Shown: positions 42,813-51,833, counted from the stretch's first letter. The stretch: DNA of 64,000 bases from Microvirga splendida (GCF_016427565.1 NZ_JAELXT010000001.1:62001-126000); one strand, 5' to 3'. The notes: generated from the sequence alone by a model not told the origin. Translations and numbers: made by a program.

Positions 42813-43607
42813 ATGGTGGAGACTGATCTCATCATCACGGAGCGCCGCGAAGGGTATCGCGTCATCACCCTCAACCGGCCCGACCGCCTGAACTCCTTCA
42901 ACGAGGCCATGCATGCGCAGCTGATGTCCGCGCTGCTGGAAGCAGAGGCTGACGACACTTGCAGGGCGCTCGTTCTGACGGGTGCCGGACGCGGATTCTG
43001 CGCCGGGCAGGATCTCTCGGATCGAGTCTTCAGCCCCGGGCAGGCGCCGGATCTCTCCTCCACCCTCGAGCGTCTCTACAATCCTCTCGTATGCAAGCTG
43101 CGTGCCTTGCAGATGCCGGTGATCTGCGCCGTCAACGGTGTGGCGGCCGGTGCCGGAGCCAACATCGCGCTCGCCTGCGACATCGTCCTGGCATCGCGCT
43201 CGGCAAAGTTCATCCAAGCCTTCGCGAAGCTCGGCCTCGTTCCCGATTCTGGAGGAACCTGGTTCCTGCCGCGCCTCGTCGGGCCGGCGCGCGCCCGTGC
43301 CGTCGCGCTGCTGGCGGAACCCGTCCCGGCCGAGCAGGCGGAAGCCTGGGGCATGATCTGGAAGGCTGTCGACGATGCGAGCCTGATGGACGAGGCCCAT
43401 CGTCTTGCCGCTCACTTCGCCGTGCAGCCCACGGCCGGGCTCGCGCTCATCAAGCAGGCGCTCGACGCCTCCGAAACGAACGATCTCGACCAACAGCTCG
43501 ATCTCGAACGCGACCTGCAAGGCAAAGCCGGCCGCACTCCTGACTACATGGAGGGCGTCACGGCCTTCTTCGAGAAGCGGCCGCCGAAATTCACCGGGAG
43601 AGCCTGA
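42813..43607 (+). CDS. paaG: 1,2-epoxyphenylacetyl-CoA isomerase
   Basis: The 264-residue crotonase-fold enzyme isomerises the ring epoxide to oxepin-CoA. VLTGAGRGFCAGQDLSDRVF is the first oxyanion loop and region with the FCAGQDL pattern seen in PaaG. NGVAAGAGANIALACDIVLA with SAKFIQAFAKLGLVPDSGGT is the second, with the catalytic Asp in PDSGG. AGGAGG precedes the ATG. It is translationally coupled with paaI (TGATG). Other crotonases are possible, but the paaG-I-K order supports the call. Confidence 0.88.
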   Translation: MVETDLIITERREGYRVITLNRPDRLNSFNEAMHAQLMSALLEAEADDTCRALVLTGAGRGFCAGQDLSDRVFSPGQAPDLSSTLERLYNPLVCKLRALQMPVICAVNGVAAGAGANIALACDIVLASRSAKFIQAFAKLGLVPDSGGTWFLPRLVGPARARAVALLAEPVPAEQAEAWGMIWKAVDDASLMDEAHRLAAHFAVQPTAGLALIKQALDASETNDLDQQLDLERDLQGKAGRTPDYMEGVTAFFEKRPPKFTGRA

Positions 43608-44086
43608 TGGACGCAAAGGCCTCGCACCGTGAAGGCAGCCCGCACGAGATCGCCGAGGCCTGCGCCCAGGCCATGTGGGCCGACGACCGGGCCAGCCAGG
43701 GCCTCGGCATGGTGGTGGAACGCGTCTCTCCCGGCGAGGCGGTTCTGTCCATGACGGTCCGCCCGGAGATGACGAACGGCCACGGCATCTGCCATGGCGG
43801 CTTCATCTTCACGCTGGCCGACTCGGCCTTTGCTTTTGCCTGCAACACCTACGACCAGCGCACGGTGGCCCAGCATTGCGCCGTGACGTTCCTGCAGCCC
43901 GGGCGCAGAGGCGACACGCTCACGGCTCACGCGGTCGAGCGCAACCGGTCGGGACGTTCCGGCATCTACGACGTCACCGTTCGCGACGGCCAGGGCAACG
44001 CCGTCGCCGAGTTCCGCGGGCACTCGCGCACCATTGCCGGCACGCTGCTCGCATCCGCTCCGCAAGGCAGCGCCGAACAAGAATGA
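43607..44086 (+). CDS. paaI: Hydroxyphenylacetyl-CoA thioesterase PaaI
   Basis: The 159-residue hotdog-fold thioesterase contains GHGICHGGFIFTLADSAFAF, the PaaI motif with the catalytic Asp. TVAQHCAVTFLQPGRRGDTL and SGIYDVTVRDGQGNAVAEFR follow. It releases CoA from dead-end ring-hydroxylated phenylacetyl-CoA derivatives. Its start overlaps the paaG stop and its stop overlaps the ATG of paaK. Confidence 0.9.
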   Translation: MDAKASHREGSPHEIAEACAQAMWADDRASQGLGMVVERVSPGEAVLSMTVRPEMTNGHGICHGGFIFTLADSAFAFACNTYDQRTVAQHCAVTFLQPGRRGDTLTAHAVERNRSGRSGIYDVTVRDGQGNAVAEFRGHSRTIAGTLLASAPQGSAEQE

Positions 44087-45438
44087 CAAGATGGGAGGTC
44101 CCCTTGCTTCAGATCCCGCTTCGCAAGTTGTCCGAACTCAAGCCCCAGCCGGCGCAACTCGATCGCTTCGAACTCGCCTCCCGGGATGAGCTTGCCGCCC
44201 TGCAGCGGGAGCGTCTCGCCTGGTCCCTGCGCCACGCTTACGAGAACGTGCCGCACTACCGGGCAAAGTTCGACGCGGCAGGCGTGCACCCGGACGACTT
44301 CAAGGATCTGAGCGACCTTGCCCGGTTTCCCTTCACCACCAAGGCGGACCTGCGGGACAACTATCCCTTCGGCATGTTCGCCGTTCCGCAGGATCAGATC
44401 GCCCGCGTGCACGGATCGTCCGGCACAACGGGAAAGCCCACGGTCGTCGGCTATACCAAGCGCGATATCGACACCTGGTCCGACGTGGTGGCCCGCTCGA
44501 TCCGCGCCAGCGGCGCGCGTCCCGGCATGAAGGTGCATGTGGCCTATGGCTACGGCCTCTTCACCGGCGGCCTGGGCGCGCATTACGGCGCCGAGCGCCT
44601 CGGCTGCATGGTGATCCCGATGTCGGGCGGCATGACTGAGAGACAGGTTCAGCTCATCACGGACTTCCAGCCGGACGTGATCATGGTGACGCCGTCCTAC
44701 ATGCTGGCAATCCTCGACGAGTTCCGCAAGCAGGGGCTCGACCCGCGCCAATCCTCGCTGAAGATCGGCATCTTCGGAGCCGAGCCCTGGACGAATGCCA
44801 TGCGGGCCGAGATCGAGGAGGCCTTCGACATCCATGCGGTGGACATCTACGGCCTCTCCGAGGTCATGGGACCGGGCGTCGCCTGCGAGTGCATCGAGAC
44901 CAAGGACGGCCTGCACATCTGGGAGGACCATTTCTATCCCGAGGTGATCGACCCGCACACCGGCGAGGTCCTGCCGGACGGACAGGAGGGCGAGCTCGTC
45001 TTCACCTCGCTCACCAAGGAGGCGATGCCGGTCATCCGCTACCGCACCCGCGATCTCACGCGCCTCATGCCCGGAACCGCCCGCACCATGCGCCGCATGG
45101 AGAAGGTCACGGGCCGCACGGACGACATGATGATCATCCGGGGCGTGAACGTGTTCCCGAGCCAGATCGAGGAAAAACTCCTGGCCATCCCGTCGCTCTC
45201 CGGCCATTACCAGATCGTCCTGACCCGCGAGGGGCGGATGGACCAGATGGAGATCAAGGCCGAGATCAAGCCCGAGGCCGATTATCCGGAAACCCGGAAG
45301 GCCGCAGCCGAGCGCTTGAGTCAGGCGATCAAGGAGACTATTGGCATCACCGCTCAGGTCAATGTCCTCGACCCGGAAGGCATTGAGCGCTCGCTCGGCA
45401 AGGCGAGACGCGTGATCGACCGCAGACCGAAAGAATAG
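44083..45438 (+). CDS. paaK: Phenylacetate-CoA ligase
   Basis: The enzyme of about 451 residues activates phenylacetate with ATP and CoA. HGSSGTTGKPTVVGYT is the AMP-binding P-loop. YGLSEVMGPGVACEC and VIRYRTRDLTRL are adenylate-forming motifs, and GRTDDMMIIRGVNVFPSQIE is typical of PaaK. ATG 44083 overlaps the paaI stop. A TTG at 44104 has a better ribosome site (GGGAGG, 5 bases) and would start nearer to the usual family N-terminus, so the first seven residues are uncertain. Confidence 0.92.
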   Translation: MTRWEVPLLQIPLRKLSELKPQPAQLDRFELASRDELAALQRERLAWSLRHAYENVPHYRAKFDAAGVHPDDFKDLSDLARFPFTTKADLRDNYPFGMFAVPQDQIARVHGSSGTTGKPTVVGYTKRDIDTWSDVVARSIRASGARPGMKVHVAYGYGLFTGGLGAHYGAERLGCMVIPMSGGMTERQVQLITDFQPDVIMVTPSYMLAILDEFRKQGLDPRQSSLKIGIFGAEPWTNAMRAEIEEAFDIHAVDIYGLSEVMGPGVACECIETKDGLHIWEDHFYPEVIDPHTGEVLPDGQEGELVFTSLTKEAMPVIRYRTRDLTRLMPGTARTMRRMEKVTGRTDDMMIIRGVNVFPSQIEEKLLAIPSLSGHYQIVLTREGRMDQMEIKAEIKPEADYPETRKAAAERLSQAIKETIGITAQVNVLDPEGIERSLGKARRVIDRRPKE

Positions 45439-45446
45439 CAAGCCCC

Positions 45447-46082
45447 ATGGCCCGGACCCGCGCCACAGATTACGACGACAAGCGCCGCGCGATTCTCGAC
45501 CGCTCGGCCGAGCTGTTTGCCGAGCATGGCTACGACCGTGCCTCGATGAGCAGGATCGCAGAAGCCTGCGGCGTCTCCAAGGCCAACCTCTACCATTACT
45601 ACAAGGACAAGGAGGAGCTGCTCTTCGACGTGATCCGCTTCCACCTAGAAGAGTTGCTCGAAGTCGTCGAAGCGGCCGACCAGCCGGACCTGTCCCCAAG
45701 CGAGCGGCTCAGGTCCCTCGTGGCCGGCCTGCTGGAGGCCTACCGGGACGCGGACGCCCAGCACAATGTGCAGATCAACGGGATGCGCCTGCTTCCCTTG
45801 GACCGGCAGGCCGAGCTCAAGGCCATCGAGCGCGACCTGGTGCGCGTCTTCTCCGACGCGGTGGCGGGCGTGGCGCCTCAGCTGAAGGGGACCAAGCTGC
45901 TCAAGCCGGTGACCATGTCGTTGTTCGGCATGATCAACTGGCATTATCTCTGGTTCAAGAGCACGGGCGAGGTCACGCGCGCGGATTATGCGGAACTCGT
46001 CTCGCAGCTGATCGTGGACGGCACCCGCAATCTCCGTGCGGAGCCCTCTGCCCCATCCAGGCGCGCCACGGCCGCGGAATAG
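45447..46082 (+). CDS. paaR: TetR-family regulator, probably PaaR
   Basis: The 211-residue protein has a TetR HTH at residues about 10-55 (AELFAEHGYDRASMSRIAEA and GVSKANLYHYYKDKEELLF). The ligand domain after residue 80 matches the TetR_C_33-like part of aromatic-catabolism regulators. It follows paaK after 8 bases, so it is in the paaGIK operon. The related operators before paaG and paaZ are its likely targets, with phenylacetyl-CoA as the probable inducer. The name is based on context. Confidence 0.75.
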   Translation: MARTRATDYDDKRRAILDRSAELFAEHGYDRASMSRIAEACGVSKANLYHYYKDKEELLFDVIRFHLEELLEVVEAADQPDLSPSERLRSLVAGLLEAYRDADAQHNVQINGMRLLPLDRQAELKAIERDLVRVFSDAVAGVAPQLKGTKLLKPVTMSLFGMINWHYLWFKSTGEVTRADYAELVSQLIVDGTRNLRAEPSAPSRRATAAE

Positions 46083-46097
46083 CTTCACCAAAGGGCT

Positions 46098-46244
46098 CCC
46101 TCTCCCGTGTGGGAGAGGGTTGGGGTGAGGGAAGGCCGGTGCCGGATGTGGCGCTACGAGGACTGTGCCGCAGCCGCGATGGCATTGCCGGGCTGGTTGA
46201 CCGTCATACCCTCACCCCTGCCCCTCTCCCACACGGGAGAGGGG
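46098..46244. repeat. REP-like inverted pair (REPIN-type element)
   Basis: Two copies of a G/C-rich hairpin face each other. The left copy has CCCTCTCCC (46098-46106) paired with GGGAGAGGG (46111-46119), followed by TTGGGGTGAGGG. The right copy is its inverse, with CCCTCACCCC (46209-46218) and then CCCCTCTCCC paired with GGGAGAGGGG (46221-46244). About 77 bases lie between. It separates the convergent paaR and paa-like genes, and the right copy encodes the last residues of the latter. Confidence 0.85.
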
Positions 46245-47009
46245 AAAGTCGGGCACGCCGAGGCCGAACCGGGCCAGGATCGGGTGGACGACGCCCTGCC
46301 ACTGGGCGAGAAGCTCCTCCCTGCCCTTCCGGCGCAGCCCGTATTTCCGGTGCTGGGAAAAATGATCCGACGCGCTGCGCCCGAACGTATCGGCCACTCG
46401 CGGATACCAGTAGTTCACGGAGGCCTGTGCATCCGTCCTGTCATGGCCCGTGTCGAGGGCCACGCGCAATCCCTCCTGCCCTAGCTCCGCGTGGCGCCTT
46501 TCGACGGGAAGAATGTCAGCCAGGGTATCGGCCAGAGGCTGGTAGGAGCCGCGGGAGAGTTCATCGAGTTGCACCACGGTGGCCTGCCCCATCAGGCAGT
46601 TCATCACCACCGCGTCGACCCAGCCGTTGATCGGGTAATGGAAGACGTTGAGGCGCATGTCCCCGTCCATGCGTCTCGTACCGAGGTTGATGCTGCGGTC
46701 GAGACGCGAAGCCCAGGGATGAGCCCCAACATACTGACCCGTGTTGGCACCGAACTGCTCCATCAATTCCAGAACCTGCCGGGCATGATCGAACTTCTGC
46801 AGCACGATATGCGTGGCCGTGATGCGCTCCTTCAGGCCGGGAGCCAGATTGATGCAATCGGCAAAGCCCGAGGCGCCCGCCATCTCGGAATCGACGAAGA
46901 TCGCCATCAGGCGCATGAGTTCGCCGCGGTAGCGGGGCGTGACGTTGTCCGGTGCGCTTAAGCGTCCGCCGTCGGCGACAAAGCTGACGAGGCCTTCTTC
47001 ATCGACCAT
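46212..47009 (-). CDS. Phenylacetic acid catabolic-type (PF05138) ferritin-like protein, divergent
   Basis: The 265-residue protein resembles the PaaA/PaaC ferritin-like family but is not PaaA, B or C, which are all present upstream. In place of the ExxH of PaaA (EAGH) it has Lys72-Phe-Asp-His75 (QKFDHARQV). The second motif Glu170-Arg-Arg-His173 is kept. A complete di-iron site is thus doubtful. It starts 16 bases after paaE and is probably the last gene of paaABCDE. Its C-terminus (PDFPLSRVGEGQG) is encoded by a REP-like repeat, so the natural end may be lost. Function unknown. Confidence 0.75.
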   Translation of the reverse strand: MVDEEGLVSFVADGGRLSAPDNVTPRYRGELMRLMAIFVDSEMAGASGFADCINLAPGLKERITATHIVLQKFDHARQVLELMEQFGANTGQYVGAHPWASRLDRSINLGTRRMDGDMRLNVFHYPINGWVDAVVMNCLMGQATVVQLDELSRGSYQPLADTLADILPVERRHAELGQEGLRVALDTGHDRTDAQASVNYWYPRVADTFGRSASDHFSQHRKYGLRRKGREELLAQWQGVVHPILARFGLGVPDFPLSRVGEGQG

Positions 47010-47025
47010 GGGAGCAGCTCCCCTA

Positions 47026-48102
47026 TCATTTGTCGAAATCAACCAGGATCTTGTCGCTCACCGGATAGCTCTGGCAGGTGAGGATATAGCCGCGGGCGAT
47101 CTCGTAATCTTCGAGCGCAAAATTCGCATCCATGTCCACCTCGCCCTCGATCAGCATCGCCCGGCAGGTGGAGCATACGCCGCCCTTGCAGGCATAGGGA
47201 AGCTCCAGGCCCTCGCTCGTCGCGGCGTCGAGCACGGATGCGGTGCCCTTCTCGAAAGAGAGAGTCCGCGCGCGCCCGTCGATCACGATAGTGGCCTCGC
47301 ACAGGTCCTTGTGGTTCTTTGCCTGCACCTCCTCGGGCCTGCGCTGGCGCGGGCCAGGGCTCGAGGTGGCGAACAGCTCGAACTTGATCTGGCGCTTGTC
47401 GAGGCCGTGCTCCTCGAGGCTCTTCGCCACGCCGAGCATCATGTCCTGAGGCCCGCAGATGAACGCGGTGTCGATGGAGGACGCATCGACCCAGTGGTCG
47501 AGAAGCTGGTCGCACTTCTCCTTGGTGAGGCGGCCGTTGAACAGATCGATGTCCTGCTGTTCGCGGCTGAGGATGTGGATCAGGCTGAAGCGTTCGAGAT
47601 GCTCGTTCTTGAGATCCTCCAGCTCCTCGCGGAACATGATCGAGCTCGATGCCCGGTTGCCGTAGAACAGGGTGAAGGACGATTGCGGCTCGGCCACGAG
47701 GGTCGTCTTGACGATGCTGAGCAGCGGCGTGATCCCGCTGCCGGCGGCAAAGCCCACGAAGTGGCGTTTGCGCTCCTTGTCGAGCGGCACGAAGAAGTTG
47801 CCCATCGGGGGCATCGCCTCGATGGTCTGGCCGGGAGCGAGCTGCTCGGCGGCCCAGCTCGAGAACGTGCCACCTGCGATCTTTTTGATGCCGACCCGCA
47901 GCCTGCCTTCGGTGGGCGCCGCGCAGATGGAATAGGACCGGCGAACCTCGTCCCCGTCGATATGGGTGCGCAGGGTCAGGTACTGCCCCGGCGAGAAGCG
48001 GAACGCGTCCTTGTGCTCATCCGGCACGTCGAGGGTGAGGATGATGGCGTCGCGGGTCTCGCGCCTGACATCGGCGACGGTGACGGGATAGAACTTGGTC
48101 AT
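47026..48102 (-). CDS. paaE: Phenylacetyl-CoA epoxidase reductase subunit
   Basis: The 358-residue protein has a ferredoxin-reductase module: FAD-binding RRSYSICAAP and NAD-binding GFAAGSGITPLLSIVKTTL. The C-terminal 2Fe-2S domain has Cys residues in ACKGGVCSTCRAM and LTCQSYP. It passes electrons from NADPH to the PaaA di-iron centre. A longer frame to 48321 would cross paaD, so the start is 48102. Confidence 0.92.
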   Translation of the reverse strand: MTKFYPVTVADVRRETRDAIILTLDVPDEHKDAFRFSPGQYLTLRTHIDGDEVRRSYSICAAPTEGRLRVGIKKIAGGTFSSWAAEQLAPGQTIEAMPPMGNFFVPLDKERKRHFVGFAAGSGITPLLSIVKTTLVAEPQSSFTLFYGNRASSSIMFREELEDLKNEHLERFSLIHILSREQQDIDLFNGRLTKEKCDQLLDHWVDASSIDTAFICGPQDMMLGVAKSLEEHGLDKRQIKFELFATSSPGPRQRRPEEVQAKNHKDLCEATIVIDGRARTLSFEKGTASVLDAATSEGLELPYACKGGVCSTCRAMLIEGEVDMDANFALEDYEIARGYILTCQSYPVSDKILVDFDK

Positions 48103-48118
48103 GGCGCAGACGCTCGTT

Positions 48119-48640
48119 TCAGATGCATTTGAAGTAGTCGAAGGGTTCCAGGCAATCGCGGCACTGGTACTGCGCCTTGCACGGCGTGGAGCCGAACTCG
48201 CTGATGCGCGAGGTCTTCTCGGACTTGCAGCGCGGGCAGGCGATGACCAGAGGCTTGCGCAGGAAGCGGTCGAAGGGAGAAGGAGCGTCGCCCGCGCTTT
48301 CGGCCGGCGGTGCGATGCCATAGGCTTCGAGCTTCCGGCGTCCCTCGTGGCTGATCCAGTCGGTCGTCCACGGCGGCGAGAGCCTGCGCTCGACTCTCAA
48401 CCGCTCGATCCCCTTCGCCCGCAGAGCGGCCTCGATGTCGAGGGCGATCACGCTGGTGGCGGGACAGCCCGAATAGGTCGGCGTGATGGAAACCACGAGT
48501 TCATCATCGTCCCAGCGCACGTCCCGCACGATGCCGAGATCCATGACGGAGACGGCCGGCACTTCCGGGTCGGGAACTTCCCCCAGCCAGGCCTTCACCT
48601 GGTCCAGGTGCGGTTGCGTCAGGCTGTCCGCCATGGGCAT
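48119..48640 (-). CDS. paaD: Phenylacetyl-CoA epoxidase accessory protein PaaD
   Basis: The 173-residue protein has an N-terminal MIP18/DUF59-type domain (VPDPEVPAVSVMDLGIVRDV and PTYSGCPATSVIALDIEAAL). A C-terminal zinc ribbon follows, with CPRCKS and CRDCLEPF. It is needed for metal-centre assembly or activity of the epoxidase. The ATG at 48640 and one two codons later are both possible. Confidence 0.9.
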   Translation of the reverse strand: MPMADSLTQPHLDQVKAWLGEVPDPEVPAVSVMDLGIVRDVRWDDDELVVSITPTYSGCPATSVIALDIEAALRAKGIERLRVERRLSPPWTTDWISHEGRRKLEAYGIAPPAESAGDAPSPFDRFLRKPLVIACPRCKSEKTSRISEFGSTPCKAQYQCRDCLEPFDYFKCI

Positions 48641-48647
48641 GCACCTC

Positions 48648-49406
48648 TCACCACGTCGCGTTCGGATAGGCCCGCTGCAGGAACTGAAGATCGGCCAAGA
48701 TATAGCCGAGATGCTCCGAATGAATGCCGCGCTTGCCGCCCCGCTGCGCCCAGCCGGGCTGAGGCACGGTCAGCGTGGCCTCTTCCAACGTTGCGCGGAC
48801 GAGACCGAGCCAGGGTTCGTGCAGCGCCGCGAGATCGGGACCGATGCCCTCGCGGACCATCGCCTCATCGACTTCGTCGGACTCGAACAACTCGCCCGTG
48901 AACATCCAGAGATCGTCGATCGCCGCCTGCATGCGCCGATGGCTCTCCTCCGTGCCATCGCCGAGGCGCAGAACCCAATCGCGGCTGCGCTCCAGATGGT
49001 AGGTCACTTCCTTGAGGCCTTTTGCAGCGATCTCGGCGATGCGTCCGTCCTTCGATCCTGAGAGCTCCCGCAGCAGCAGATAGTGCCAGGCATCGAAATA
49101 GAACTGGCGCGCCATGGTCGCGGCGAAGTCGCCGTTCGGCTGCTCCACGAGCAGGACATTGCGGAACTCACGGGCGTCGCGCAGATAGGCGAGCTTGTCG
49201 GCGTCGCGCCCCTTGCCTTCGATCTCTCCCGCGAGATTGAGCCAGAGCTGCGTCTGCCCGATGAGGTCAAGGGCGACATTGGACAGCGCCAGATCCTCTT
49301 CCAGCGCAGGCGAATGACCGCACCATTCGGACAGGCGGTGCCCGAGGATGAGCGCGTTGTCGCCGAGGCGCAGCAGATACTCGAAGAGCGTGGTCTGCTC
49401 GGCCAT
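48648..49406 (-). CDS. paaC: Phenylacetyl-CoA epoxidase structural subunit PaaC
   Basis: The 252-residue ferritin-like subunit pairs with PaaA. SEWCGHSPALEEDLALSNVA, LIGQTQLWLNLAGE, ARQFYFDAWHYLLLRELSGS and QRGGKRGIHSEHLGYIL are typical of PaaC. The ATG at 49406 overlaps the paaB stop (TGATG). PaaC lacks a working iron site and stabilises PaaA. Confidence 0.92.
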   Translation of the reverse strand: MAEQTTLFEYLLRLGDNALILGHRLSEWCGHSPALEEDLALSNVALDLIGQTQLWLNLAGEIEGKGRDADKLAYLRDAREFRNVLLVEQPNGDFAATMARQFYFDAWHYLLLRELSGSKDGRIAEIAAKGLKEVTYHLERSRDWVLRLGDGTEESHRRMQAAIDDLWMFTGELFESDEVDEAMVREGIGPDLAALHEPWLGLVRATLEEATLTVPQPGWAQRGGKRGIHSEHLGYILADLQFLQRAYPNATW

Positions 49407-49696
49407 CACATATGCCCCAGCTCTTCCGGGATCTCGTAGAAGGTCGGGTGGCGATAGACCTTGCTGTTGGCCGGGTCGAAGAGCGGGCCCTTCTCGCTGG
49501 GCGAGCTGGCGGAAATGTCGGACGCCTTCACCACCCAGATGCTCACGCCCTCGTTGCGGCGCGTATAAACGTCACGCGCATTCATGATGGCCATCTCGGC
49601 ATCCGGCGCATGCAGGCTGCCCACATGGCGGTGGGCCAGACCGTGCTGGCTGCGGATGAACACCTCCCAGAGCGGCCATTCCTTCTTGTCGGTCAT
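49406..49696 (-). CDS. paaB: Phenylacetyl-CoA epoxidase subunit PaaB
   Basis: The 96-residue protein begins MTDKKEWPLWEVFIRSQHGL and contains HRHVGSLHAPDAEMAIMNAR and VYTRRNEGVSIWVVKASDI, diagnostic of PaaB. The ATG at 49696 was chosen to match the family start; GTG/ATG codons up to 49714 would only extend it by six residues. It bridges PaaAC heterodimers in the complex. Confidence 0.92.
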   Translation of the reverse strand: MTDKKEWPLWEVFIRSQHGLAHRHVGSLHAPDAEMAIMNARDVYTRRNEGVSIWVVKASDISASSPSEKGPLFDPANSKVYRHPTFYEIPEELGHM

Positions 49697-49710
49697 GTCT
49701 TGTCTCCCGC

Positions 49711-50706
49711 TCACGCAGCCCTGGCCTGCGCCCGTGCCGCCTTCTTGGCCGCATAGGCATCGGCGGCCTCGCGCACCCAGCGCCCCTCTTCATAAGCCTT
49801 CACACGCGTGCGCAGGCGCTGGCGGTTGCAGGGGCCATTGCCGGCGATCACCTGATAGAACTCGTCCCAATTGACCGCGCCGAAATCGTAATGCCCGCGC
49901 TCGGCGTTCCACTTGAGATCGGCATCGGGAACGGTGAGGCCGAGATACTCCGCCTGCGGCACAGTCTGGTCGACGAATTTCTGGCGCAGCTCGTCGTTGG
50001 AATTGATCTTGATCTTCCAGCGCATGGATTGCGCGCTGTGCACGGAATCCGCATCGGACGGGCCGAACATCATCAGGGACGGCCACCACCAGCGGTTCAG
50101 GGCATCCTGCGCCATCGCCTTCTGCTCAGGCGTTCCTTTCGCGAGCTTCATCATGATGTCGTAGCCCTGACGCTGATGGAAGCTCTCCTCCTTGCAGATG
50201 CGGATCATGGCGCGGGAGTAAGGGCCGTAGGAGCAGCGCTGCAGCGGCACCTGGTTCATGATCGCGGCGCCGTCGACGAGCCAGCCGATGGCCCCGATAT
50301 CGGCCCAGGTGAGCGTCGGATAGTTGAAGATGCTCGAATACTTGGCCTTGCCGCTGTTGAGCTGCTCCAGGAGTTCGTCGCGGCTCACGCCGAGGGTTTC
50401 GGCGGCGCAGTAGAGATAGAGGCCGTGGCCGGCTTCGTCCTGGACCTTGGCCAGCAGGATGGCCTTGCGCTCGAGGGTGGGAGCGCGGGTGATCCAGTTG
50501 CCCTCCGGCTGCATGCCGATGATCTCGGAATGGGCGTGCTGGGAGATCTGCCGGATCAGGGTCTTGCGGTAGGCCTCCGGCATCCATTCCTTCGGCTCGA
50601 TCTTAATGTCGGCATCGACGCGATCCTGGAAGGCGCGCTCCTCGGGAGACATCTCCTCCTTGGACTGGATGTGGTCGATGCCCGTCTTCACCATCTGTGC
50701 ATACAC
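49711..50706 (-). CDS. paaA: Phenylacetyl-CoA 1,2-epoxidase catalytic subunit
   Basis: The 331-residue di-iron subunit has ExxH pairs in [20 protein letters not shown] and [33 protein letters not shown] and [20 protein letters not shown] are strongly conserved in PaaA. The probable start is GTG 50706, preceded by AAGGAG; the longer frame to 50811 has no family similarity. It heads paaABCDE and is preceded by a large inverted repeat (50890-50934). Confidence 0.92.
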   Translation of the reverse strand: MYAQMVKTGIDHIQSKEEMSPEERAFQDRVDADIKIEPKEWMPEAYRKTLIRQISQHAHSEIIGMQPEGNWITRAPTLERKAILLAKVQDEAGHGLYLYCAAETLGVSRDELLEQLNSGKAKYSSIFNYPTLTWADIGAIGWLVDGAAIMNQVPLQRCSYGPYSRAMIRICKEESFHQRQGYDIMMKLAKGTPEQKAMAQDALNRWWWPSLMMFGPSDADSVHSAQSMRWKIKINSNDELRQKFVDQTVPQAEYLGLTVPDADLKWNAERGHYDFGAVNWDEFYQVIAGNGPCNRQRLRTRVKAYEEGRWVREAADAYAAKKAARAQARAA

Positions 50707-50889
50707 GGCGCTTCTCCTTAGCCTTCGATGGTCGGCTCCCGCCCCGAAACCGGCTCCTGTCAGGGAGGCTAGCCGTATACCGGGGATGCAAGCCAGAGCC
50801 CATGCGGGCATCTATCTAACGCTGTTCCAGTCGTCGGCGCTCCAGAGAACAGTCGGAATGATCCGGCAGGCGCCTTTCGAATTCTTCTA

Positions 50890-50934
50890 ATATGTCACAA
50901 AAAAAGCGATCTTCAATATTTTTTCGTAACATAT
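50890..50934 (-). promoter_or_regulatory. Candidate PaaX operator upstream of paaA
   Basis: Two inverted copies of ATATGTYACRAAAAAA (50890-50905 and 50919-50934, 14 of 16 bases alike) lie about 185 bases before the paaA start. The right copy covers the last codons of paaX. Low GC content argues against a terminator. The two-half-site layout resembles PaaX targets, but assignment to PaaX is an inference. Confidence 0.5.
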
Positions 50935-51833
50935 TTCTCGGAAGCCTCCAGCCCGGTTGCAGGCTTGAGCGAGGCGAATCGCCCCCGGAAGTCGCTGCCG
51001 GCCTCCGGCAGATCCCCCTTGTCATTGTGGGCATGAGCGTCGATCCACTGCTCCGAAGCCGGAACTAGAGCTTTGTAGATCGTGCCGCAGAGGACGCGGG
51101 CGGTCGCTCCCGCCCAGGGCTGCGGGAGAAGCTGGGCGGGCAACAGCGGATCCTTGAGGACGGCACGGCGATAATCGTGAATCAGCAGAATCCGGACGAG
51201 AAGGGCATCCAGATCGCTGCGGGCAGCCCCCCGCTCGAGAGCACCGAGGATATCCGAGTAGACCTCGATGAAGCGCTGATAGCGGCTCTCGATCTCAGCC
51301 AACGGCCAAGCCCGCTCGACGAGGCGCTGGGCGGTCGGCAGGTCGGCCGGCGCTGCCGACAGGCGCAGGAAAGGCCCTTGGCTCTTGGCCGACGCTGCGG
51401 CAGCCACCATGAAGTCCGCTCCGAGGGCGCCATACCCGGCCTCCATCAGCTCAGCCTTGAGCGCGCCCCGATCCTGAATGCTTTCGAGCAGGAGAAGGTC
51501 GAAGGAGCCGTCCCAATCCTGGGGCGGATCGGCATAGATCCGCCGGGTTGCCTGCGCAAATGCCTCCTGCCCCCGAGGGGCGAGGCGATAATAGCTGTTG
51601 CGCCCCACCTTCCAGCGCTCGAACCAACCCTCGGTGACAAGACGGGACAGGGCCGTCCTGACGAGCGTGTCGCTGATCCTGAAAGCCCGCATGATCTCAT
51701 GGAGCGAGGCGAGGGACAGCACCCCGCCCCGGGGCACGACCGCATCCCCGAAGACAGTGACGATCAGGGAACCCGCTCGGATTGGGGTCCGCTCATGAAA
51801 CCTGTCCAGGAGGGTTTCCACAAACCCGGCCAT
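50913..51833 (-). CDS. paaX: PaaX-type repressor of phenylacetate catabolism
   Basis: The 306-residue protein has an N-terminal GntR-like winged helix (AGSLIVTVFGDAVVPRGGVL, ISDTLVRTALSRLVTEGWFE) and the long PaaX central domain, then LLIHDYRRAVLKDPLLPAQL. These are the three parts of PaaX. The ligand is phenylacetyl-CoA in known members. It lies upstream of paaA on the same strand and is divergent from paaZ. It ends in a run of codons that forms one arm of the palindrome before paaA. Confidence 0.9.
   Translation of the reverse strand: MAGFVETLLDRFHERTPIRAGSLIVTVFGDAVVPRGGVLSLASLHEIMRAFRISDTLVRTALSRLVTEGWFERWKVGRNSYYRLAPRGQEAFAQATRRIYADPPQDWDGSFDLLLLESIQDRGALKAELMEAGYGALGADFMVAAAASAKSQGPFLRLSAAPADLPTAQRLVERAWPLAEIESRYQRFIEVYSDILGALERGAARSDLDALLVRILLIHDYRRAVLKDPLLPAQLLPQPWAGATARVLCGTIYKALVPASEQWIDAHAHNDKGDLPEAGSDFRGRFASLKPATGLEASEKYVTKKY

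Noticed and set aside
46098..46244. An insertion sequence with terminal inverted repeats
   Set aside because: There is no transposase frame between the arms and only about 77 bases separate them. A REP-like pair is the better explanation.
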